A stretch of 64,000 nucleotides of DNA from Boesenbergia rotunda. Its lineage: Eukaryota; Streptophyta; Magnoliopsida; Zingiberales; Zingiberaceae. Both the position numbers and the translations under genes were made by a program. Positions 1 to 8,643 of the stretch are shown piece after piece (position 1 is the first letter of the stretch; every line of letters starts with the position of its first letter). The notes under the pieces are model-generated. The model ran no database searches and was not told where the DNA came from. It saw only the letters and a list, made by a program, of their open reading frames with translations. Location of the stretch: positions 275,082-339,081 of the forward strand of contig JAGFNQ010002298.1 in NCBI GenBank assembly GCA_024364735.1. Reading direction: 5' to 3'.

Positions 1-560
1 GTCATAATTTTAATTTATCAATTTATAGTCGTTCATTGTTACAGGTTTGACAATAATAATTATTTTTATTGTTGCAGGTTCTAACAACATGCGCTAGGAT
101 GATTGGTATTATCTATGGTTGGTATTGCTGTTTGATATTGCTACTGTCGATATTGTTTTTTGCAAGTGACCAAGTATGGTCAACTTATGAGCAAACTTGT
201 ATTGTAATATTTGTGCTACTGTCGATATTGTTTTTGATTGCAATGGCAGTGAAGGTTTGTATTAGCGTATTAGTGTTTGTTTTTTAATGAGATTTGTGCT
301 GCTGTTTGATATTGCTACTGTCGATTTGGAATCCTAAATGCATGACGTGGAGTTTTTTAATTTCTTCTTGCTGTATTCCTATGAATTTTAATGAGATAAA
401 TTTTATCTTCCTGTAGGTTCACAAGGACTGCCTTCAAAGGACTGCCTTCAAAGCCAGCCGTCGTGCCTATGAAAGAGTTTAATGAGTTTGATGTTGCGAC
501 GTCCATGTGAAAGAGTCTGATGGCTTTTCTATGAAACTATCTTAGCGGATGAATTGTTGT
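1..560 (+). pseudogene. 3' tail and downstream leader-like sequence of a FAR1-related (FRS) gene copy
   Basis: Bases 1-130 match 12030-12130, the region just after the FRS pseudogene, in the same orientation. Shared blocks include a TTTTAATTT..ATAGT.GTTCATTG stretch and the splice-acceptor-like word ATTGTTGCAGGTTCTAACA followed by TGCG(C/T)TAGGAT. The window therefore opens inside the 3' end of a second FRS copy whose body lies to the left. Downstream (about 130-560) is T-rich sequence with two copies of TTTGATATTGCTACTGTCGAT and a duplicated GGACTGCCTTCAAA word, resembling 3' UTR or intron. No reading frame can be defended; short ORFs here are chance. The assignment rests entirely on internal homology to the better-preserved copy. 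Confidence 0.55.
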
Positions 561-879
561 TGTTTGTAAATGTTTGTATGCTTCGGATGGCTTTTCCATG
601 AAACTGCGCATTTGTTTGTATTCTGTCACATTTACTATCTTAGCAAACTTGTATTCTGGCACATTTGCTTGTAATTCCAAGTCAATTTGTATTTCAGTAC
701 AGAAACTGCGCCACGCTTCTAAAATCATTTATGAAAGTTTCTTAATTTTTATTAATTCTCTTAAAAATCTATCTTTTATCTCCACTATATCATTTTGATT
801 TACCCTAAAGCATCATAAACATCCCAGATATTGTTGTTGTACAAATATTTGCAATTGTTGTAGAATGGTGGAGGAGGAT
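561..879. other. AT-rich sequence, no gene recognised
   Basis: T/A-rich sequence with two copies of a word around GATGGCTTTTC.ATGAAACT (near 520 and 588). It is probably the continuation of the FRS 3' transcribed region. No domain or RNA gene is visible. Confidence 0.4.
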
Positions 880-1215
880 GAGAAACCGATCTTATGGAGG
901 TATTCTGAACGGTCTGGTGACCAATCCAGGCTGTTTGATCGGTCACCAGACCGATCCAGAAAGAAACAGAATGTTTTCTGATGTTCTGATCGGTCAACAG
1001 ACCGATCCATGATGTTTGATCGGTCACCAGACCGATCCAGAAAGAAACAGAATGTTTTCTGATGTTCAATCGGTCAACTGACCGATCCAGAAAGAAATAG
1101 AAGGTTTTACCGATCAGAACAGACCGATCAGGCACCCTCAGAATCCCAAGGTGACCGATCAGCAACTTGCCTGATTGGTCTAGGTGACCGATCCCTCAGC
1201 AAGTTGCTGATCGGT
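880..1215. repeat. Array of GATCGGTC...GACCGATC palindromes (LTR fragment)
   Basis: The octamer GATCGGTC and its complement GACCGATC recur, separated by 5-12 bases, so each pair is a short hairpin-forming palindrome. The same motif fills the 3' half of the SIRE-like copia LTRs at 28875-29365 and 39130-39650 and a fragment near 37975-38075. This block is therefore most simply a fragment of an LTR of that family. The minus-strand ORFs over it are repeat artefacts. Confidence 0.65.
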
Positions 1216-1913
1216 CACAGAGTGGCTTGATTAGAGAGAGTGGCTTGATTTGAGTGGTTTTGATGAGAAGGAAGAAGTCAGGCTGGTTTTTGATGTGTTT
1301 AGGCTGGAGTAATCTTTTCCTTAAATTTCCAACTCCTCTTCATCTTTTAGTAGACATTTAGTAGACATGCTTTTACTTAGTGCAGGAGTCATCATCCTCT
1401 ACAATTGTCAGCTTTAAGAATTCTCACTTCCACACCAAAAGCTTTAAGAATGATCCTTCGCTCGAGACTCATTGAGGTTGGCATTGTAAGAATGAGCTTG
1501 TAACCCTTGGCAGCAGTTATGAAAGCCAATCCAATCCAATACCGCTAGTTGGCTCAATCAGGGCACTCTTCACAGAGAAAAAATTGTCAGATCCTTATTT
1601 AATTAAAACATTTGGAGACTTAACATGATAGTAAGTAATGAAAAAAAAAGTCATTGTTTAAATTAAAACATATGTAGACTTGACAGGATGGTAAGTATGA
1701 AAAAAACACAATTCATTGTTTACACGATGATTTACTAACGGAATTCATACATAACATAACATGTCCAAATGGGAAATCAATGATTCATACAACAAACATC
1801 AAGTTGCAAGAAAGAGGAAGTAAAAAGGGTCAAACATAACATAAGATCAATAGATAATTTTTATGGCCAAACATAACTACAACTCAGATAAAAGTTGAAA
1901 TAACATGACATGC
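1216..1913. other. AT-rich intergenic sequence
   Basis: I see no gene. Two near-copies of a word around AAACATNTGNAGACTTNACA(T/G)GATNGTAAGTA lie near 1607 and 1666, a small local tandem duplication. The 3' part would be the downstream flank of the minus-strand gene ending at 1914. Confidence 0.4.
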
Positions 1914-2606
1914 CTAATCACTATCACTAATTTCTAATGAATCAACAAGTTCCTCTATCTTTTTTAATGTCTCCTTATATTTTTGTTTTTTTTCAGCCTT
2001 CGAAAGTTTTTGCTCTGACTTTGAATTTGATCTCGAAGTCGAAGTTGCACATGATGAATTGGAAGTTAGTGCGAGAGTCATATCTAAGTGTGCTTGAAAA
2101 GCTTTTTGTGCCTCCTCTCTACTTTTGTAAGATTGATATACGGCGCCCTTAAAACGCAAAACTTGACTTGATGCTTCCACCCACATTTCATAAATGCCTG
2201 GATTATGTCCAACAAATACAACATATGTTTTTCCCTACATAAAAATAATATTCAGAAGTTTATATAAACAAAATATTAAAATTTAAAATAAACAACTTAC
2301 CATTCTTTTATAAAAAGAAATGAGGTCTTGCAAATTTCCTGCACAACAAAAAAACAACAACAAAAAAGAGGTTTGAAACTAATACTATTGATCATCACCA
2401 ATAAAATTAACCATTTAATTTTATCTCATCATATAAATCATAATTAAATAAGAAATAAAAGAATATCATTTCACAATAAGAAATAGAAAAATCCTTAAAC
2501 TAAGAAATAGAAGCATGTCATATAATTACATAACAGAACAACATTTCTAACTTATAGTGCACTAACCTTGAGTATGATCTGAAAAAATGTGATCATCAAC
2601 CAGAAG
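1914..2606 (-). CDS. RNase H1 N-terminal (hybrid-binding/Cauli_VI) domain protein, partial, 3 exons visible
   Basis: Reading the minus strand, three exons join in frame: 2606-2567, 2338-2301 and 2234-1914. The introns have GTTAGT..CAG and GTAAG..TAG borders. The joined protein reads ...FYKRM|GKTYVVFVGHNPGIY... then FKGAVYQSYKSREEAQKAF. This is the conserved core of the RNase H1 N-terminal domain (GxYYVVFxGxxPGIY...FKGAxYKSFxTxEEAxxAF). In RNase H1 that fold binds RNA/DNA hybrids; in plants it also occurs on short proteins of unknown role. After it comes a Ser/Thr-rich then Lys/Glu-rich, probably coiled-coil tail ending ...LEISDSD. No RNase H catalytic domain follows. The upstream exon is separated from its likely leader (6.0-6.6 kb) by a solo LTR, so expression is doubtful. 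Exon phases agree, which supports the model; the start codon is not identified. Confidence 0.6.
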
Positions 2607-3062
2607 CTGAATATGTAACACCCCAAATTTTTCAATGTAAAATCATGACAATATATGAAAAATGGTTATGATAAAATGATATAAATTTCATACAATCACA
2701 TTCTGTGAAATGTCATGAAACTATTTCTATAAATGAAATGTCATGAATGCATGAAATATTATATTCATGAAATATTATATTCATGAAATATTATTATTAT
2801 GAAATATTATGAATTCATGAAATATTATTAATATTATGAAATTTCATGATGGGCTTGGCTTAATGGGCTTTGATATGGATTAGTGCAAATTGTGATAAAA
2901 AGAAGAGGTAGAAAGGAGGAAGCAAGGATTGAACCTTGAACCTCCTAGTTGCACTCACCATGTCATAACCAATGAACCAAGCAATATTTCATGTAGAAGG
3001 AATAAGGAACATGCTTGTTAAAAACTAGGGAAGTGAAGAGACATGTCTTTTCATGAGAAAAG

Positions 3063-3070
3063 TATAAATA
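3063..3070 (+). promoter_or_regulatory. TATA box of the solo LTR
   Basis: TATAAATA, followed about 35 bp later by a pyrimidine-rich leader (CTTCCTCTTCTTC...). This is the layout of a plant LTR U3/R promoter. Confidence 0.6.
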
Positions 3071-3419
3071 GGGGAATGAGAAGTTAGAGTAACTTCCTCT
3101 TCTTCTTTCTCACTTCTCCCCACCGAAATCTTCTTCTTCCTCTTCTCTTTTCCATTTTCGAAAAGTGCTTCCTAGGGTTCTAACCCTAGGGCAATTGCAA
3201 GAAGGAGAGTCCAAGTGCCATTGCTCTCTACCAAGTCCAAGGAGTCCTAGAGAAAATTGGAAGAAAAGGATTTTCACATACCCTCCAAGTGTAGGGTACC
3301 CTACAGTTAAAGAGAAGGTGAAATTCCAGCGCTAGGATGTAAGTGTCCTCTCGCCTGCAGTATAATTGCTATTGAATGTTTGTTCGTGTATTTCTTTTGA
3401 AAAATCACAAGGATCTTCC

Positions 3420-4035
3420 TTGTAGAAGTTTCGGCCACCCTAGGATTGGGGGTCCAAGAGAAGGTTTTTGATCCAACTTTGATGCATGGGAAGACCTTGG
3501 AACTTAGGGTATACATGTAGATGGATTTTTCTTCATGGTGTCAAGAACAAAACCTAGGGTTTGTCCTTGTATGGGTTTCGGCCACTTCCTAAGGGATGTG
3601 TGTGGCAACTTTTCAATACATGAAAATAACCCTTAAGACTTAGGGTATACTCATATGTGATGTTTCCAAATTTTTGGAAGGACAAAATTAGGGTTTGGTA
3701 TCCTACAAGGTTTCGGCCAAGAGGAGGAAGGCTAGGGTTTTTGAGTTGCTTGATATCCTATTATGTTCCCATGATTAGTAGTGTAGATGAAGTGTTTGTG
3801 TAAATGTTTGTGTGAAGTTTGGATCTCAAAAACCTAGCCTAGCCATCCTATAAGTTTCGGCCACCCCTTGTAAATTAGGGTTAGTGGAAGCTAACCTCAC
3901 TTTGAAGTATAAACCATGGTCAATTGTTAACATGAAGTGCACTTGAGGTGTTGTAGAAATGCTTGAATGAATGCTTGATTGAAAAAAAGGGAAATTCCCT
4001 TACTTGTAACTTTCGGCCAACCCTAGTCCTAGGGT
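3420..4035 (+). repeat. Degenerate ~140-bp repeats marked by TTTCGGCCA
   Basis: Five TTTCGGCCA words sit near 3429, 3573, 3712, 3857 and 4012, each accompanied by CCTAGGGTT- or TAGGGTATA-like words. Spacing is about 139-155 bp. The opposite-orientation relative at 34710-37795 has the complementary GGCCGAAAC words at about 134-140 bp spacing. Confidence 0.6.
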
Positions 4036-5407
4036 TGGGAAGCACTTAGTAAAATCATGAAGCATGCTACCACTTATATGATGTGTGTATAAATTATGTG
4101 ACCTATCTTATTAGGTATAAAAGCATGCCTTATAGCCCATGGGGCACTCTTATGACATGAACATGATGTGGTTGAGATGTGGTTGATAATATGCTTAAAA
4201 AAGGGATCTCTATTGAAACTGGGATCAAGAGCACCCGAATGTGTGGTGTGTCCCTAGGGGATCAAGAGCACCCTTGATGAGTGGTGTGTCCCTTTAAGAT
4301 GTGATTAAGAGTACCCTTAGGCATATACATATATGAGTAATTGCATGATAAATTACTTTACTTTGAAAGTTGTGTACCCGACTCGGAAGGGGGTCGTTAA
4401 ACAAATCCAATGTGCATGTTAACTGAAGGTCATGACATTGGTAGGACGGAAGGGTCCTGCTCTAATTAGATTGGTGGCTCGCTACCCCAATTTATTAGGG
4501 AACGCGCTTGATGTGGTACTACAACTGGGCCCTAGATGATGATATGATATTTTTAAGTACTTACCTTTATGGAACCTTTTGAAAAACATTTTCTCATTAT
4601 GTGATAATCTTGTTCTGTAAAGTACTTAGAGATATTTGATGGGATGTTTATGATGCTTTGATGAGATGCTTATGATGCTTATAATCTTGTTCTATCTTGA
4701 TTACTGAGTACATGATATGATGTATCGATATGGTTTTGCGAGTAGGCCCAGATTCTTACTAAGCATGTTTTGCTTACTAGTTCATGTTGTTTTTCTTATG
4801 CTGCAGATAGCGGTAAGAAATACTTGAACTAAAGGAAGAGGCAGAGGGAAGGCTAGAGGATGTGTGTGGTGATGGCTCGGGAAAGGACGAAAGATTCTTA
4901 TCTACCTTATTTTTGTCTAGAATCTAAACTGCTTCCAGTAAAAGATTGAAATTGTATTACTATACTCTGAATGTGTGATGATTATGACTACTCTACTGTT
5001 GATTAAGTTAGAGATATGGAACCTATGTCATGTTAGATAATACTATCATTAATGTCTAATTCTTGTAGTATGCATGCTAAGTAAAATGCTAGATATTTAC
5101 TATTTTCTGTTGCTTATGAATGCTTCTTTTGCATGTATCTAAGACTAGATAACTCTTGCTATATTCTACTTGAGATTCCATGCTATAGTGTGTTAAAAGA
5201 TCTTCCTATTAGGTTGTAAATGCATGTAGATATAAAAGAAATGAAAAACCCTGCTTGGTAAATTAGTCTTCAATAAGCATGCTTACTACACTTCTTGTAT
5301 TGTAATTGTTTTGTTTGGATATACATGCTTAACTTGAGTAATGATATGAATGTATGGACCCGTAACCCCGCCTTAAGGGTAGATATAAGGACGGGCGTTA
5401 CAGAATA

Positions 5408-6000
5408 TGTGAAAAAATGTGATCATCAATCATCATCCAAAATGTGATAATATAACAACTATGATCATATAACAAAATAATAGAAAACTAACAACACAAC
5501 AGATCTGTATGTATATGAAAAACTAGAAAAATCAAGAAATCGAACACGCGTACAAAAACAATTATAGTTTTTGTTTTTGATCTGTATGTATATGATCATA
5601 AAAACAATTCTAGTTTTTGATCATAAAAACTAGAAAAATCTGACAAAATATCAATAAAACTAAGAAATAGTAGCATACCATCATCATACAAATATCAAGA
5701 AATCGAAAAAAATCAAAATTTACAAATCATAAGAGAAATTACCGGCACAATACATACTAATCCATAAATTAGGACTTCCAATTAGTTAGGTTAGGTTTAG
5801 CTACAGTTAAACTCATATCAATTTAAACAAAATTTCACTGAAGCTCAAATGCAGATGAAACTACAATCTACAGCAGGCCAAAGAACAAAAGCAAAACCTC
5901 AAGAACAAAAGATCAGAGATGATTTGGTGCATGTAATTTCCTCACAACCTTGAACAGCCTCTTGATTGCATCATGAACAAAGGAAATTAAAAGATTAAAA
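5408..6000. other. AT-rich intron-like sequence
   Basis: The sequence is AT-rich with repeated words such as ATCTGTATGTATATGA. It begins with a second copy of GAAAAAATGTGATCATCAA, also present at 2582 on the other side of the solo LTR. It probably belongs to an intron of the minus-strand gene. No ORF of note. Confidence 0.4.
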
Positions 6001-6600
6001 AAAGAAGCGGGGAACCGTAGCGCACAGTGAAGGCGGAGGAAAATCGTAGATCCTAGCAGCGGCGTCTCGAGAGGGCGAGGGGAACCGTAGCTGTCGTTGA
6101 TAGAGGCCGAGGGCGGGCGAAGCGAGAGAGGGCGAGGGAACCGTCGCTGGAGGCGAAGCGAGAGAATTGTCGCAAGAGGATATCTGGCAGCGAGAAGGGA
6201 GTTTAGGGCACGACGAGAAGGGAGTTTAGGGCACGGGGAGAAGGAGGCGAGAGGAGATCTGGGCGAGGGAACCGTCGACGCTGGAGGCGAAGCGAGAGAG
6301 GGCGAGGATTAGGGCATGGCCAAGGAAGAAATGACGAAGGCACGAGGGAGGGGAGGGTTTTAGGCACGGGGTTTTAGGGTTTTAGGGCTTTGCCTGAGAA
6401 GGAAGATGAGACGGCACGGGGAGGAGGAAGTGAGGGCGGCACGGGGAGGAGGAGGCAGAGAGGGAGGGAGCCCCGGCTTCAGTCGTTCGGCGCGAAGACG
6501 GCGAGGGAGGCTGGTGCGACTTCGATCGTATGGCGAGAAGAAAGGAGTCGTGCGAAACGGCAAGGGAGGGATTTAGGGCTTCGTCCGCGGTCGCGTGAAA
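6000..6600 (-). other. GC-rich 5' leader region of a minus-strand gene
   Basis: A sharp GC-rich island rich in GAGGCGAAGCGAGAGAGGGCGAGG repeats (written here as a consensus; copies near 6115, 6147 and 6285). On the minus strand it reads as a CT-rich leader with Kozak-poor ATGs, typical of a plant 5' UTR. It lies opposite the plus-strand leader starting about 6830, suggesting divergent transcription. The ORFs in it are low-complexity and I do not call them genes. It is the natural first-exon candidate for the RNase-H1-domain gene at 1.9-2.6 kb. Confidence 0.45.
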
Positions 6601-6654
6601 ATTTCGGCCAACGTCTTTTTTAATTCCTCCCCGTGCCACATAGACCTGCTCCGA

Positions 6655-6794
6655 GGGCAGGTCCACACGAGTCATGCAAAACCGTTCCGCAGGAGAGGGC
6701 AGGTATATGACATTCGCGCGATCGTGCGGACCTGCCCCGATATATATCACTCTCCTGCATATGACATTCGCGCGATCGTGCGGACCTGCCACGA
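6655..6794. promoter_or_regulatory. Candidate bidirectional promoter with direct repeats
   Basis: Two exact 32-bp direct repeats (6705-6736 and 6759-6790, core ATTCGCGCGATCGTGCGGAC) are spaced 54 bp apart. A partial inverted third copy (GGGCAGGTCCACACGAGTCATG) lies at 6655-6676. The palindromic core CGCGCGATCG sits between two outward-facing GC/CT-rich leaders. A TATATATA run (6740-6747) lies between the copies. Confidence 0.5.
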
Positions 6795-6831
6795 AAATTA
6801 AGTCGCGTCAAAGTTAAATTCCTACTCTTTA

Positions 6832-7296
6832 TTGTTCACTTTCACGACCATTCCTCTTTTCTTCTCTTCCTCCTCGCCGACGCCTAAATTCCCTCCCTCG
6901 CCAAAGCAGGTCCACCAACCTCCTCTTCCCACAGAAGAGGGACCTTTCCTTGTCGTGAATCCCTCGTCGACCCCTCCCCCTCAGCTTCGTAGCGGTTTCC
7001 CCTTCTCCCTCCCTGCAAGATCATTTCGGCCCTAGCTTGTTGCGCCTCCCTCGTCGCACGGAAGTCTCCCTGCAACCAAGCCCCCCGACGCCGACCCTCG
7101 TCAACCCTCGCAGCACCAAACTAGGATTTCCCCGCCCCCGAATCTCCCTGCGACGAAGCTAGGGTTTCGAGTGCCAAACTCCCTAATCGTTCTGCCCTCT
7201 TCCTCCCTCGAGTCGCTCTCTACTCACCAAGACACTGCTACGGTTTCCATGTGGTCCCTCTCTCCCTCACTGCAACGAAACTGCAAATCCAAATCG
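6832..7296 (+). other. Leader exon (5' UTR-like) of the FRS gene
   Basis: A CT-rich, Pro/Ser-biased stretch ends at ...AAATCG followed by GTAAGT (7297), a good 5' splice site. Downstream sequence is T-rich like an intron and leads to the FRS coding start at 8644. An inverted copy of the end of this exon and its donor is present at the right edge of the window (minus strand, donor at 63966). Preservation in two places supports a real exon. A 67-residue ORF here looks fortuitous. Confidence 0.5.
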
Positions 7297-8643
7297 GTAA
7301 GTTTCTGTGCTCACTTCTTGGTTGGCATAAATGTGATTATTAATATGAAAAAATCTCTCCATTTGAAGGGACAAAAGAAGTTCGTCGGTGCCTTTTTCTA
7401 CTTCGTTGTCATCAGTTTCGTTTCTGTGTTCGCTTCTTGTTTGGCATAGAGGTGATACAACTAAAGGATTATAAGCATTCCTCTTATATACATAGTTATC
7501 AGCTTGTTTTTTCTAGTTGCATTCTAATTGTTTGTTCATTTATTTTCTTTGTCTTTTTCCTAAACTATATTGGATTGTTACGATCATTGTTCTCTGATTG
7601 ATTTTTTGATACAACTCTTTCAAATTTTTTCCCTTCTGATCATTTTTTTCCAATCATTGTTCTCTGTATGTCATGTTATAATAATCACATTGACCGGCCT
7701 ATAGTTGAGGCACATTAATGGTGTAAGTCATCAACAGAATATAAGAGTACCTCCTCCATGTGTTTGTGTTCGCTTCTTGTTTGGCATAGAAAAAAAAAAA
7801 TGATGAACCAGGCAGCAGACAAATTGAACCTGGGGTGACCGGCCAGCCCCACGGAAGTTTCCCACCGGTCACCAGGGTAAATCGGGAAGCGCTCGCGGTG
7901 GCCAGCTAGAAGCCCAGCGTCCCATGATTCGCGCCCCATTTGGAGGAAAAATTCTTGTTTGGCATAGAGGTGATACAACTAAAGGATTATAAGCAACGGG
8001 AATAGCGCTCTCCTATGGATAAACATCTACTGTTATTCATAATAAACACATTACGATCACACAACTAGAAGTTTATTCAACCATCCACTGTTATTCATAT
8101 TAAGATTTAATTGTTATTATATTAATTGTGTTACAATTTAGTCATGCATCATGTGTATAGTTATTACATATAAAATTGAAATTGTATAGAGAGGAATACT
8201 TTCCTTGTATGAATAACAATAACATGATACCTTTTCCCTCTCAACTTAGTATTTGAGTGGGATGTCTTCTAGGGCTAAGATTTTCCTTTTTCAATTAGAT
8301 TAGGAAGTTGGAAGTCAATATGACTGTCAGTCTTCTACTCCTTTTTTATGTTTAGCTTCCCATTACATAGAACAGAATCCATCTTTCACTAATCCTAATG
8401 TTTTCTCTTGTTAGCACCTTTACAAAGTTCTTAGTGTCACTTTTAACTACTCCTAGGCAGTGTTTAAAAATCATACTAGACCGACCGATTCAACCAAGAG
8501 CTGACTAGTCAAGTAGTAATCATATCTTGGCAAAATTTGTTGTTCTTAAAATTCACTTTACTTGCATTTTTTAATTTATAAGGAATAAGTTAATGTTATT
8601 TATTTGTCTACTTATCTATTGTCTAATATAATATGCACTCATA
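7297..8643 (+). other. FRS leader intron with internal duplications and a GC-rich island
   Basis: T-rich intron. The word CGCTTCTTGTTTGGCATAG occurs at about 7431 and 7770, with a partial third copy at about 7953. The third copy and the first are each followed by AGGTGATACAACTAAAGG, so the stretch between them (about 7475-7950) looks like an insertion bounded by a longer duplication. Bases 7805-7950 are an abruptly GC-rich block (GGTGACCGGCCAGCC, CACCGGTCACC) of unknown origin. The 3' part is ordinary AT-rich sequence. Confidence 0.45.

Larger units (their letters stand above)
2614..5402 (+). mobile_element. Solo LTR (2.79 kb), TGTAACACCC...GGGCGTTACA, TSD GAATA
   Basis: It begins TGTAACACCCC, ends GGCGTTACA, and is flanked by identical 5-bp duplications GAATA (2609-2613 and 5403-5407). 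No coding sequence, PBS or second LTR is present, so this is a solo LTR. A TATA box (TATAAATA, 3063) followed by a CT-rich leader marks the U3/R border and fixes the orientation as plus. A related copy in the opposite orientation lies at 34710-37795. The termini resemble large gypsy LTRs, but the clade cannot be assigned without internal sequence. It landed in an intron of the minus-strand RNase-H1-domain gene, a few bases from a splice acceptor. Confidence 0.85.

Noticed and set aside
800..1165. Minus-strand 121-codon ORF
   Set aside because: Encoded entirely by GATCGGTC palindromes of an LTR fragment.
6097..6792. Arg/Gly-rich overlapping ORFs on both strands
   Set aside because: Product of GC-rich GAGGCGAAGCG repeats in a leader region; no domain and no consistent frame.
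7805..7950. Possible tRNA-derived SINE (GAACCTGGGGTGACCGG resembles a B-box-like word)
   Set aside because: No A box at the right distance, no cloverleaf, no poly(A)/T tail or clear SINE ends.
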